Below, piece after piece: positions 40,871 through 49,680 of a DNA stretch of 64,000 bases. Position 1 is the stretch's first letter. Every line of letters starts with the position of its first letter. A model generated the notes under the pieces. It was not told the origin of the DNA. It did not search any database and saw nothing but the letters and a program-made list of their open reading frames with translations. The position numbers and the translations under genes were made by a program. Source of the stretch: Blastocatellia bacterium (GTDB lineage Bacteria; Acidobacteriota; Blastocatellia; Pyrinomonadales; Pyrinomonadaceae); the NCBI GenBank assembly GCA_003168335.1, contig PMSM01000007.1:1-64000 (forward strand). Direction: 5' to 3'.

Positions 40871-41027
40871 TTTCGAGTTGAGCGGTAAAGATAGATCAGG
40901 AGTTAACGCAAAGGACGCGAAGGATGACGCAGAGTCGCGCAAAGGAAGAACCTCTTTGCGTTCTTTGCGACGAACTTTGCGACCTTTGCGTGGGAAATCC
41001 TTTTGACCAGGAGAGCCCTCCAGATTA

Positions 41028-41945
41028 ATGAAACGCCAGAGTATTAAGTTTGAGTTCGGCAACCGCAGTGCGCGCATTACGTTGCTCGCGATATTCTTTC
41101 TCTTCGCTCTCACCGTTCACGCCCAGACCGGGGCAGTCGAAACGGTCCAGTTCCGTAGCCAGCTCGTCTCTGCCACTCTGCCTTACAACGTTATTCTGCC
41201 GCCAGGCTATCGCGCGGCGCGCACGACGCGTTATCCGGTGCTCTACCTGCTCCATGGTTGGGCGGGTCACTACACCGACTGGGTGACCCGCACTAATGTC
41301 GCCGATTACGCCGCGCAGTACCGCCTGATCGTCGTGATGCCGGAAGGAAACGATAGCTGGTACGTTGATAGTGCCGGCGTGGCCACCGACAAGTACGAGA
41401 GTTACGTCCTCAAAGAATTAATTCCCGACGTCGACAAACGATATCGCACGATTCAGTCGCGCTATGGCCGCGCGGTCGCCGGACTTTCAATGGGCGGATA
41501 CGGCGCGATCAAGTACGGTTTGAAGTATCCAACCACGTTTGTCTTCGCCGCCTCAATGAGCGGGGCGTTCGGCGTCACGCGCTACACCGAGAACGAAATG
41601 GGCGGCAGCAACTGGGAACCGTTTCTGAAAACTCTTGGTCCGATCGGCAGCGAGACACGCAAGGCAAATGATGTGTTTGAGATTGCCCGGGGTTTATCAC
41701 CCGCGCGAGTGACGTCTCTGCCTTACTTTTATTTTGATGTCGGCACTGAAGACGCGGCGCAACACGTCAAACCCAACCGCGAATTGTCGGAATTATTTTT
41801 GGAGAAGAAGATCGCTCACGAGTATCGCGAGTTGCCGGGCACACACAGTTGGGCCTATTGGGATCAGCAGGTGCAGGAAGTTTTGAAGATTGCGGCGGCG
41901 AAGATGCGCATGACGCATTATTCAGTACGGAACCGCTCGCGGTAG
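41028..41945 (+). CDS. Secreted esterase D/S-formylglutathione hydrolase-like esterase
   Basis: 305 residues. Signal-like N-terminus (ITLLAIFFLFALTVHAQ); AGGAG lies before the ATG. Esterase_D fold: SATLPYNVILPPGYRAARTTRYPVLYLLHGWAGHYTDW, then VVMPEGNDSWYVD, nucleophile in GLSMGGYGAIKYG (Ser about 148), acid Asp in DVGTEDAAQHVK and His in LPGTHSWAYWDQQ. Members hydrolyse short esters, feruloyl or trehalose mycolyl-type substrates. It starts 157 bases after the M61 gene; the gap contains an AACGCAAAG-type short repeat. Substrate unknown. Confidence 0.9.
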   Translation: MKRQSIKFEFGNRSARITLLAIFFLFALTVHAQTGAVETVQFRSQLVSATLPYNVILPPGYRAARTTRYPVLYLLHGWAGHYTDWVTRTNVADYAAQYRLIVVMPEGNDSWYVDSAGVATDKYESYVLKELIPDVDKRYRTIQSRYGRAVAGLSMGGYGAIKYGLKYPTTFVFAASMSGAFGVTRYTENEMGGSNWEPFLKTLGPIGSETRKANDVFEIARGLSPARVTSLPYFYFDVGTEDAAQHVKPNRELSELFLEKKIAHEYRELPGTHSWAYWDQQVQEVLKIAAAKMRMTHYSVRNRSR

Positions 41946-42022
41946 CGGAGCGTTCTCTGTTTAGCGTCGGGCTACTGCCCGACCAGAGCGGGCGGTAGCC
42001 CGCTCCTAAACTATCAACGCAG

Positions 42023-43996
42023 TTACCTCAGCACGAACTGAAAGTTGTTTTGACCGCGGCGATTGTTGTTGACGACGACGGATTGTCCGCCGAGGATATT
42101 TTGCACGATCGAGAGTTGTGCGTTCATCCGCGGCTCAGGCAATTGAAACCGGTCCGCGGTAGCGCGGGCGTGATCAAAGTCGACCTTCGCCAGGGATGCC
42201 AGCTCCTGTCCAAACCGCGACACCATGCCGACAAGATCGCTATCGCTTTTGAGCGACAGCTCTCCTTCTTTGAAAATGTCCATTTCAAACCCGTTCAGCA
42301 CCGCCGCGGCGGACAGTAGTTCATTGAGCTGGCCGATCCCCAACTCCAACAATTCAAAGCTACGCTTCGGATCGAGCGCTGCAAACGCATCAACCACTTT
42401 GAGTTGGTCTTCGAACTCTTTGTAGCTGGTAATCCGCTTGCTCACCAGCGCCCGCGCGTCATCCAGGAAACGCAGCGCCAGTTTTGGATTGTCTTTCTGC
42501 GTCGCCGTCGACAGATCGATTAAGTACTTGACCCGGTCTGAATCGGACGGCAGCGCGGCCAGCTTTAGCCTGATCTCGTTGAGTTTTTCCGGCGCAGCGG
42601 TCGTGGCCATCTTCTTGAAATCCACAGCCTGCATGATCGAGCTTTTTCCCGATTCGTCCAGATGATCGTTGGCGATTTGCAGCGCGCGATCCGTGTTGCC
42701 TTCATCGACAGCTTTTTGCGCTGCCTGCTGATAGAGACGCGGCTGGATCTGTGGCGGAGCTGTGCTGGCGGCGGCCGCCAGACTATCGCTGGTACCCTGT
42801 TGCATCGCGGTTCGCATCTGGTTGCCGAAATTGGCGTTGGTATTGTTGCCCATACCCAGCTCGGTGAGCTTTTGTCGCAGAGCTTGAGCACGCTCAGGCA
42901 GGTACTGATCGACCTGCGGCAGGATCGACTGCAGAGAAAACAGCAATATGCCGGCATTGTTTTGTCTGGTCTGCGCTTCGTCCGGCGGATTTTGTTGACT
43001 GCCGGGCTGTGCGCCGCGCAAGACCAAAGCCCCGCGCCCACGCTGGTTATTCGCGCCGGGCCCGAGGGAGGTTACGGTAAGAGCGGCACTGATCGCATTA
43101 TCCATCAAATCGTGATAAGCCGACTCGCTCAACAACTGACCAGAGACGACGCGCGCATTTGCGCTGGTGGCTGCAATAGCCGTGGCGTTTGCAGCGACGT
43201 TGGAAGTCCCGTCGGCAGTACTGGCAACGCGTGGACCGGGCGTCAACAAATTCATCGCCAGAGTTGCGGCTTCGCGAGTGGCGACCAGATTGTCCGAACT
43301 CAAATGGCTGAGTGCTTTATCCGACAGTTTCTTGAAAGCTTCCGGATCTTTGGCTTGCAGTTGCGCGAGCACTCGGCTTAAAGCCGTCGGGTACTCACCT
43401 TTGTCCAACGCCTCGGCCGCTTTTTGATAAGCCGCCTTCGGATCGTTGGTGGCAATTGTCGCGAGCAGGTTCTGCTCCAAATTGCTCTGCGGATCCGGAC
43501 CGAGACCACGTCTGCCATTACCGGCATTCGTAGCGGGCGTTTGCTGTTGCGTCGAGTGCAATAGTTGATAACCAAGCTCAGAGTCATGGCGACCAGCCGT
43601 GAGCACTAATTCCTGGCGCAACTGAATCAGCATTTGCATCTCGCTGCGGTCGGTGCGGTCGGCATCCAGCATCATCTGGCCGAGGATGGCGCCGGCGTCG
43701 ACCAGCAGTCCGCGCGCGCGCGCGGCACTCTTGTCCCAAAGCATGTCACCGGCGGCAATCTGCACCCGAATGCGATTCTCGGGAAGCTTCAGCGTCTGAG
43801 CTTCGCTGACCACCTGCTCGAGCAACACAGTTGCTTTGTTCTCCAGCTTGAGCTTCTCTTCCTGCTGTTGTTGTGGATCAGGGGTTTGTTGCGCGGTCGC
43901 TGACTGAGAGGTCGCGTCCTGCGCCCCCGCGAACCCGGCACACGCCAACACCAAAGCTGTGAGGAACAGGGAACTCGCGATCTTCTTTAGAAACAT
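42023..43996 (-). CDS. Large secreted protein of unknown function, Gln/Ala-rich
   Basis: 657 residues with a signal peptide (SSLFLTALVLACAGFAGAQ), then a Gln/Thr/Ala stretch (TSQSATAQQTPDPQQQQEEKL). The rest is helical and repeat-like: segments such as NDPKAAYQKAAEALDKGEYPTALSRVLAQLQAKDPEAFKKL, RALQIANDHLDESGKSSIMQAVDF and NPKLALRFLDDARALVSKR suggest degenerate TPR-like helices. Central RGRGALVLRGAQPGSQQNPPDEAQTRQN is low-complexity. The C-terminus QSVVVNNNRRGQNNFQFVLR is basic. GAGG precedes ATG 43996. I do not recognise a family. Confidence 0.82.
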   Translation of the reverse strand: MFLKKIASSLFLTALVLACAGFAGAQDATSQSATAQQTPDPQQQQEEKLKLENKATVLLEQVVSEAQTLKLPENRIRVQIAAGDMLWDKSAARARGLLVDAGAILGQMMLDADRTDRSEMQMLIQLRQELVLTAGRHDSELGYQLLHSTQQQTPATNAGNGRRGLGPDPQSNLEQNLLATIATNDPKAAYQKAAEALDKGEYPTALSRVLAQLQAKDPEAFKKLSDKALSHLSSDNLVATREAATLAMNLLTPGPRVASTADGTSNVAANATAIAATSANARVVSGQLLSESAYHDLMDNAISAALTVTSLGPGANNQRGRGALVLRGAQPGSQQNPPDEAQTRQNNAGILLFSLQSILPQVDQYLPERAQALRQKLTELGMGNNTNANFGNQMRTAMQQGTSDSLAAAASTAPPQIQPRLYQQAAQKAVDEGNTDRALQIANDHLDESGKSSIMQAVDFKKMATTAAPEKLNEIRLKLAALPSDSDRVKYLIDLSTATQKDNPKLALRFLDDARALVSKRITSYKEFEDQLKVVDAFAALDPKRSFELLELGIGQLNELLSAAAVLNGFEMDIFKEGELSLKSDSDLVGMVSRFGQELASLAKVDFDHARATADRFQLPEPRMNAQLSIVQNILGGQSVVVNNNRRGQNNFQFVLR

Positions 43997-44139
43997 TTGT
44001 CTTTACCTCGAAACTAACTTCGTGCGGGAAAGCTCTCGACGATGCTTGTCTGAATCATTTAGACGGCCAGGGAGCGGATTTGGTTACCTCAAGCTTCGGC
44101 CGATGTGCGCAAATCATAGCATTGAAATTCTCTAATCTC

Positions 44140-44280
44140 ATTAGCACGTCGCTTCAGCGAGGTGGTATCGTGCGAAACGCGCGGCCAGGAAACCGCTTCA
44201 ACGGTTTGTCCGAAAGCCGTTAAAACGGCTGGCAATAATTCCTTTCAACCCATTACACCTCGCTGAAGCGAGGTGCTAAT
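44140..44280. repeat. Inverted-repeat element in gap 43997-44342
   Basis: 25-base arms at 44140-44164 and 44256-44280, reverse complements with one mismatch, each containing TCGCTTCAGCGA. A CCGTTAAAACGG-type hairpin is in the centre. It is the intact form of the outer element interrupted at 8511-8642. No other gene in 43997-44342. Confidence 0.87.
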
Positions 44281-44342
44281 TTAGGTTGGATTCGACGACC
44301 GCGCTTAGCGGGTTTCAGCCTTTTGGATATGGAGACAAATAA

Positions 44343-44717
44343 ATGGACCAGAGAAGCGTAACGCATCACCGTTGGGAGGATATGCCTAAAGAGCCACTGT
44401 CTGATGTTTTAGAGCGACGGCTGATCACCGGCGATCGAATGATGCTGGCGCACGTCTATCTCAAGAAGGGCGCCATCGTTCCGCGGCATTCGCACGAGAA
44501 CGAACAGATCACTTACATCCTGGAGGGCGGCCTGCGTTTTTGGATTGGCAGTGACGAATCGCAAGTGATCGACGTACTGGCGGGCGAGGTCCTGCACATT
44601 CCTTCGAATGTCCAGCACAAAGCCGAAGCGTTGGAAGATACGCTCGACGTGGATGTCTTCAGTCCGCCGCGACAGGACTGGTTGGACAAGACGGACGATT
44701 ATTTAAGACAGAAGTAG
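44343..44717 (+). CDS. Single-domain cupin protein
   Basis: 124 residues. One cupin barrel: KKGAIVPRHSHENEQITYILEGGLRFWIGSD carries the first metal motif (His-X-His ... Glu), and EVLHIPSNVQHKAEALEDT the second (His). GGAG precedes the ATG. Cupins of this size include sugar isomerases, quercetin dioxygenase-like and unassigned proteins; no specific function is claimed. The next gene (SDR) begins about 100 bases downstream on the same strand, so a shared transcript is possible. Confidence 0.85.
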   Translation: MDQRSVTHHRWEDMPKEPLSDVLERRLITGDRMMLAHVYLKKGAIVPRHSHENEQITYILEGGLRFWIGSDESQVIDVLAGEVLHIPSNVQHKAEALEDTLDVDVFSPPRQDWLDKTDDYLRQK

Positions 44718-44720
44718 TAG

Positions 44721-44739
44721 CGCAAGTTGATAACTTGCG
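44721..44739. repeat. CGCAAGTT hairpin repeat (intergenic copy)
   Basis: CGCAAGTT-GAT-AACTTGCG, same stem as the copy inside the oxidoreductase gene at 25155-25173 (loop GGA). Located directly after the cupin stop. Confidence 0.75.
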
Positions 44740-44821
44740 ACCGCCCGTAACGTAACGAGCGTGCTGATTGATGAGCGGCTCTGTGACCTCGTTGCTCAAG
44801 CCGAGCGGAGAAAAACCCAAA

Positions 44822-45613
44822 ATGGATCTTGGATCAAAAGGGAAAGTTGCACTCGTCGCCGCCGCTAGTCGCGGCCTGGGGCGCGCCGTCGCGGAAGAGC
44901 TCGCCGCGGAAGGCGCGGCGCTGGTCTTGTGTTCGCGCAATGCTGAGACAATAAACAAAACTGCGCGTGAAATTGCCGAAGCGACCGGGGCTGACGTGCT
45001 CGCGCTGCCGTGCGATGTTTCCAAAACCGATGACGTTATTGGTCTGGTGCAATCCGGCATCGAAAAATTCGGCCGCATCGATATTTTGGTGACTAACGCC
45101 GGCGGTCCTCCTGCCGGTAAATTCGAAAGCTTTAGTCAGGACCAATGGGAAGCTGCCACGCGTCTGACACTGTTCAGCGCGATCGAGTTGACTCGCCAGG
45201 TTCTGCCCGGAATGAAAGAGCGACGCTGGGGCCGCATCCTCAACATTACTTCTATTGCGGTAAAGCAGCCCGTCGATAACTTGATCTTATCTAACAGTTT
45301 GCGTGCGGCAGTAACAGGATTTGCACGTACGCTCGCCAATGAAGTTGCCACGTTCGGCGTGACCGTCAACAACATCATGCCGGGCTACACGCGCACCGAA
45401 CGCGTCGAAGAGTTGTCACGGATGATGGCTGAAAAAGAAGGGATCACTCCCGAGGATTTCATTGCGAGATGGGAGAAGGAGATTCCCATGCGGCGGCTCG
45501 GCGAGCCGCGCGAGTTCGCGGCGCTCGCAGCCTTTCTGGTTTCTGAACGCGCCAGCTACATCACCGGCACCTCGATTCCGGTTGATGGCGGATGGATTCG
45601 CGCCTTGATGTAA
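44822..45613 (+). CDS. SDR-family oxidoreductase lacking the usual Tyr-Lys
   Basis: 263 residues from ATG 44822, chosen because MDLGSKGKVALVAAASRGLGRAVAEEL begins the Rossmann fold and GGAG lies upstream. Features: AAASRGLG nucleotide motif, CDVSKTDDV, VTNAGGPP, then LNITSIAVKQPVDNLILSNSLRAAVTGFARTLANEV. Ser is present in NITSIA but the canonical YxxxK is replaced by a SNSLRAA segment, as known for a divergent 3-oxoacyl-ACP-reductase-like SDR subgroup. C-terminus ASYITGTSIPVDGGWIRALM is typical. Catalytic activity as a dehydrogenase is therefore uncertain; NAD(P) binding is likely. Confidence 0.88.
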   Translation: MDLGSKGKVALVAAASRGLGRAVAEELAAEGAALVLCSRNAETINKTAREIAEATGADVLALPCDVSKTDDVIGLVQSGIEKFGRIDILVTNAGGPPAGKFESFSQDQWEAATRLTLFSAIELTRQVLPGMKERRWGRILNITSIAVKQPVDNLILSNSLRAAVTGFARTLANEVATFGVTVNNIMPGYTRTERVEELSRMMAEKEGITPEDFIARWEKEIPMRRLGEPREFAALAAFLVSERASYITGTSIPVDGGWIRALM

Positions 45614-45620
45614 CGTTGCG

Positions 45621-45770
45621 GGGCAGTAGCCCGACCGTGAGGGAGGGCATGGGCCTTTCCGAAAGACCTTCCGATTCAGGAGAAATCAATACGATGCCAT
45701 ACACGCATCTCATCAGATTAAAGTTCGACTTCGGCCCTAAACGCCCTCCCTCACGGTCGGGCTACTGCCC
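45621..45770. repeat. Inverted-repeat element with perfect 28-base arms
   Basis: Arms at 45621-45648 and 45743-45770 are exact reverse complements (CAGTAGCCCGACCGTGAGGG core). A second copy is at 55966-56041. It fills the gap between convergent SDR and cytochrome genes. Confidence 0.88.
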
Positions 45771-45788
45771 GCATCCAGCCGATCGATC

Positions 45789-48407
45789 TCACTTATCGCC
45801 AATTCGTCGCGTCGCCGAAACAATCGGCAGCTTCCAATTAGCAATCGGAGTTTTCTCGACGTTGAGGTGACTGGTGAGATAGGCAAGCCTCTCGGTTTCG
45901 GCTCCTTTCCCAATCGTGAAGCGGTCTTTGAGATAGTACGGTGGAATCGCCTGGTAGTTGAGCGTGACGCGCACGGACACCGCACCGCGGGTGCGCGCGT
46001 CAAGTGGAATGCGATAGATGATTCGGTCGGCGCCAGTCGCGCCTGACTTGTTGACGTATTCCGGATCGTGTTCGGCGTCTCCGTGCGGCGCCGTGAACTC
46101 GGCATACGGTCCGTCAGATCGCCAGCCTTTCGGCAAGAGGCGATTATTCTTCAGCGGATGATCCAATCCCACGAAGCTAGTTGTGATCTTTCCCTGCGCA
46201 TCCGCGATCACTTCCTCGTAAATCTGCACCTGGCTTTCATCGGTAATGACTTCGAAGTGTGGCTGAAACACCTGCTTTCCGGTCGCCGGATCGTAAAAGA
46301 ATTCCGTCGGCAGCACTTCGTCGCTCAGTCCTTTCACGATCGCGCCCACGCTGTTGGTGCGCCCCGAAGCCCAGATCACATTCTCTTTGTCGTCCAGGAC
46401 TTCGAAAGTGAGGAAGGCGCGGCGAAATCCGACGCCGGAAGGGAAGCCGTGGCCGGCGAGGTTTTCGATCTTAACCGTCGCCTCCAGATGATTGTCGGTT
46501 CGACTTAGGGAAGTTACGTCGATGGTCGCAGTTTCTCTGCGCGCCAGATCATAGCCCGAGCTTTGGGCCGTGAGCAGACCAGGCACCGCTTCACCGTACA
46601 TGTAATCGGCCGTGCGTATTCCCAGAAGATCCGGAAACTGTTCGAACATCATCAGGCCGAACTGGTTGATTCCGAGCAGAGTGTGGCGCGAGTATTGGTC
46701 GCGTACTCTGACGGTGATGTCTTTGTCCGCGGCGCGATAGTCGGTGTAAGGGTAGTTGATGTCTTCGATATTGGCGGCGCGAAAGACGAGCGGCTGGCCG
46801 AGAAACTTCTTCTGCATGTGACAATCCTGACAGGTGCGCACAGCGTCGCGACTGATTGGTTCGCGCTCGTTCTGATAGACACTGTTCTGCCATTCCGGAT
46901 AAGTCATCTGCTCGTGAAACTCTTTCGGCTTTCCGTTCTGGTCCAGGACCGGCCGGCCACGACTGTCGAAGACCGGGAGAATGACCGTGTGGCAACTGCC
47001 GCACAGCGCCGAGGTTTTGATGTGCTCGCCGTAACGCGGAGTGATGCCCGTTGCATTTTTCATCGGCACCGTAATCAGCTGATCATAGGGGCCATTGGCG
47101 ACGTTGGGTGGATCGATTTTGAACTTGCCCGTGAATGTCGCCGGCATTCCCAGTCCTTCTTTGGAGACGCGGTGACAGACGGCGCAGGAAACGCCATCGC
47201 GAGCCAGCGCGCCGTACTTGCCGTCGGCGTCGTCAGGCTCTGCGTAAACCATTCTGTGTTCGAACGGCTGGTTCTTATCAGACTCCAGTTGCCGCTGGCC
47301 CATCACGCCGTGACATCGATAGCAGGTGTTATCAAAGAACGCTTCTTGTGAGGGACGCATCGCCTTTTCGGATTCAAGCTGGGCGTGAAAGATTGGATCG
47401 CGTCCGGCTAATCCCATCATCGACGCGCGCCACTCGGTGTAGGGCGAAAGATTGATGGGCGGCTGCGGTCCTTCTGCAAACAGAAAAGCCATGTTTTCCT
47501 TCGAAGCGGAATGACAACCGAGGCACTGGCTTGACGTGAGAAAACCCTGGGCCGCAACCGGGCTGGACGTGACGTGATCGAACGTCTCGCCGGGAAAGCG
47601 TTTTACCGCCTGCACCGGCACCAGCGGCAGGCCCGGGAAGAGACTAAGAAAGTTTGGATCGGGAGACTTTCGGGCTGTCCCGAATGGGCCACCCCTAATC
47701 TCCTTCGTGCTTGCCACCAGTTGGTGAGGGTCTTTGGTCGGAGGTGGGAGCGGCAGCATTGTCGGCGCCTCGATGGTGAAAGAGATCGGATCGCCCTCAA
47801 CATTTTTGGCAGTGATGAAGGTTGATTCCTTTTCGGCCGCAGCGTGACATCGAAGGCAATAGAGCCCGAAGCCCGAATCGGGGTAATCGATCTCCGGATT
47901 GTCGGGCGCGTAGTTGGGCGCGTGATACGACCAGTACCAGCCATCGTAAGCGCCCTTCTTGTCCTTGACCATTACGGTCCAGGCGCTCAGCGTCGAGCCT
48001 TCTTTAGCCGGAGCAGGAAACATTTCTTTGACGATGACCGCGCCGTCGGGTATCTCGCCCTGCCTGTTCTTGCGTTTGAGCCAGTCCCAGACTTCCGGCG
48101 AGTAAAACACTTTCACGGCGTTATGAGTGCCGAAGGATTTACCGCCGATGAATGGTCCGGTATTGCGAATCTGCCGGTCGGCAATCCAGCTTCGGTAACA
48201 TCCCTGTTCGAGGAACGAATAAAGCAACTTCTCAAACTTCTTAGCGCCGAGGTCGCTGGGCCTGGGCAGCGGAAACGAGATGTCGCAACGTTTGATTGTC
48301 GTCTGGACAGGATTGGTCTGGGCCTTGTTAACCCGCGTGATCAGAGCTGCCGCGAATCCCGCGAGCATAGTGACGAGCAGCAGCCGGAAGATGATTCGAC
48401 TCTTCAT
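45789..48407 (-). CDS. Secreted P460-type plus multihaem cytochrome c protein
   Basis: 872 residues with an N-terminal membrane/signal segment (IIFRLLLVTMLAGFAAALI). Residues about 40-195 resemble cytochrome P460: VKVFYSPEVWDWLKRK, IPDGAVIVKEMFPAP, DGWYWSYHAPNYAP and the haem motif CLRCH. Five further CxxCH motifs follow (CLGCH, CYRCH, CAVCH, CGSCH, CQDCH), giving six covalent haems; most are spaced as in cytochrome c554-type multihaem proteins. The last 280 residues are a beta-rich domain (VKIENLAGHGFPSGVG, VWASGRTNSVGAI). Electron transfer or nitrogen-compound oxidoreduction in the periplasm is plausible. No ccm or partner gene is adjacent. Confidence 0.9.
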   Translation of the reverse strand: MKSRIIFRLLLVTMLAGFAAALITRVNKAQTNPVQTTIKRCDISFPLPRPSDLGAKKFEKLLYSFLEQGCYRSWIADRQIRNTGPFIGGKSFGTHNAVKVFYSPEVWDWLKRKNRQGEIPDGAVIVKEMFPAPAKEGSTLSAWTVMVKDKKGAYDGWYWSYHAPNYAPDNPEIDYPDSGFGLYCLRCHAAAEKESTFITAKNVEGDPISFTIEAPTMLPLPPPTKDPHQLVASTKEIRGGPFGTARKSPDPNFLSLFPGLPLVPVQAVKRFPGETFDHVTSSPVAAQGFLTSSQCLGCHSASKENMAFLFAEGPQPPINLSPYTEWRASMMGLAGRDPIFHAQLESEKAMRPSQEAFFDNTCYRCHGVMGQRQLESDKNQPFEHRMVYAEPDDADGKYGALARDGVSCAVCHRVSKEGLGMPATFTGKFKIDPPNVANGPYDQLITVPMKNATGITPRYGEHIKTSALCGSCHTVILPVFDSRGRPVLDQNGKPKEFHEQMTYPEWQNSVYQNEREPISRDAVRTCQDCHMQKKFLGQPLVFRAANIEDINYPYTDYRAADKDITVRVRDQYSRHTLLGINQFGLMMFEQFPDLLGIRTADYMYGEAVPGLLTAQSSGYDLARRETATIDVTSLSRTDNHLEATVKIENLAGHGFPSGVGFRRAFLTFEVLDDKENVIWASGRTNSVGAIVKGLSDEVLPTEFFYDPATGKQVFQPHFEVITDESQVQIYEEVIADAQGKITTSFVGLDHPLKNNRLLPKGWRSDGPYAEFTAPHGDAEHDPEYVNKSGATGADRIIYRIPLDARTRGAVSVRVTLNYQAIPPYYLKDRFTIGKGAETERLAYLTSHLNVEKTPIANWKLPIVSATRRIGDK

Positions 48408-48524
48408 TGTTTAGTTGAGTGCACAGGCACCGGCCACATACTAGACCAGTAAGCACCCGTCTGAGAAGAGTTTCGGTTTCGCGGGTAGTGATTCATCAAT
48501 TTTAGGTTCATGGCACAACTCATC

Positions 48525-48655
48525 GCTGGGAACGCGGGCGCCCTCGCCCGGACTGAGCGCGACGCGCGAACGGGATTTCCCTGAGGCCGCTGAACTAAAG
48601 TGAGAGTTTAGCGCGCGGTGCAGGCGGTGCGGGCGAGGGCGCCTGCGTTCCCAGC
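48525..48655. repeat. Inverted-repeat element in gap 48408-48770
   Basis: Arms at about 48525-48550 and 48630-48655 (GGGCGCCCTCGCCCG core against CGGGCGAGGGCGCC) are near-perfect reverse complements. No gene is seen in the remainder of the gap 48408-48770. Confidence 0.78.
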
Positions 48656-48770
48656 AACGAGTTGGCTTTTTCTAATCCAGGATGGCAACATGGCGCTCGT
48701 GTTTCGGAGCGAATAGAAAACGATGGGCGGACCGCGCCGGTAAACCGTGCGTGTCTGCGGAGGGTTGCTA

Positions 48771-49481
48771 ATGGATCACGATGTTTTAGTCGGGCATCTG
48801 GCGGGGCACCTGGCGTCAATCCTGACGATGGCGGCGTACCTTTTGAAAGACATTCTCTGGCTGCGTACGCTTACCATTCTGTCCTGCTTTGCCGGGATTG
48901 CGTTCAATTATTTCGTCCCGGCAACACCGCTCTGGACCATCATTTATTGGAACGTGCTGTTTACCATCATCAATGTCGCGCAGGTTGCCATCATTATCAA
49001 ACAGCGCTCCGGAGTCCATTTCACCGAAGAAGAGAAAGAACTTCACGACACGCTCTTCAAGAACTTCGCGCCTTTCGAGTTCATGAAGCTGATGCGCGTT
49101 GGTAAATGGTTGGAAGCGAAGCAGGGCGAGGTCCTGGCGACCGAGACGAAGCCAATCGACAGCATTATGCTGATCTATAACGGACTGGTCGGGGTAGAGT
49201 CGAAGGGCAAAGAAGTGGCCAAGTTGAAAGACGGAAATTTCATTGGTGAGGTTAGTTTCATCACCGGTGGCGCCGCGACCGCGACCGTGCGGGCCCTGAT
49301 GCCGACGCGTTATGTCGCTTGGCCAAAGGAAGCGATCAGCAAACTCTTGAATCGCAATCCCAGCATGCGATTCGCGATGCAGGCGATGCTCAGCACTGAT
49401 TTGAGCAAGAAGCTCATGCATCGCGCACCGTCATTTCACGGGAAGATTGATTTGGATTCGATCTTGAAGCCCAAGAAGTGA
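48771..49481 (+). CDS. Popeye-like membrane protein with cyclic-nucleotide-binding-type domain
   Basis: 236 residues from ATG 48771 with GGAGGG at good spacing. Residues about 10-85 contain two or three membrane segments (LASILTMAAYLLKDILWL, LTILSCFAGIAFNYFV, WTIIYWNVLFTIINVAQVAIII), followed by a cAMP-binding-protein-like beta barrel (VGKWLEAKQGEVLATETKPIDSIMLIYNGLVGV, NFIGEVSFITGGAATATVRAL, YVAWPKEAI), with the phosphate-cassette-like FIGEVSFITG. The layout is that of eukaryotic Popeye proteins, which bind cAMP; bacterial homologues are known but unstudied. Ligand and partner unknown. The small UBP zinc-finger gene follows 200 bases downstream. Confidence 0.82.
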   Translation: MDHDVLVGHLAGHLASILTMAAYLLKDILWLRTLTILSCFAGIAFNYFVPATPLWTIIYWNVLFTIINVAQVAIIIKQRSGVHFTEEEKELHDTLFKNFAPFEFMKLMRVGKWLEAKQGEVLATETKPIDSIMLIYNGLVGVESKGKEVAKLKDGNFIGEVSFITGGAATATVRALMPTRYVAWPKEAISKLLNRNPSMRFAMQAMLSTDLSKKLMHRAPSFHGKIDLDSILKPKK

Positions 49482-49552
49482 TTGCTTGGTACAGAACCGG
49501 GAGCCAAAGAACATTTTCCATTTATCATTTCAATTTAAGCTGGCGGCGTTCA

Positions 49553-49607
49553 GAGTACCGACTTCAGTCGGGTGTTTTGATCGAAAAGACCCAACTAAAG
49601 TTGGTAC
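49553..49607. repeat. Palindromic repeat, GAGTACCGACTTCAGTCGG family
   Basis: GAGTACCGACTTCAGTCGG at the left and CCCAACTAAAGTTGGTACTC at the right. Related copy at 59091-59155. Just after the Popeye-like gene. Confidence 0.75.
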
Positions 49608-49680
49608 TCTCAACACCCTTAATGATCAATGAGAAATGGAAAATGATCCGGTCGTTCTGTAACCTACTCGGAGACTGAAT

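Noticed and set aside
40049-41113. 354-residue open frame antisense to the M61 peptidase gene
   Set aside because: It is the reverse-strand shadow of a high-GC gene with a clear signal peptide, zinc motif and PDZ domain.
46563-47351. 262-residue open frame antisense to the multihaem cytochrome gene
   Set aside because: Shadow of the CxxCH-rich coding strand; composition is not protein-like.
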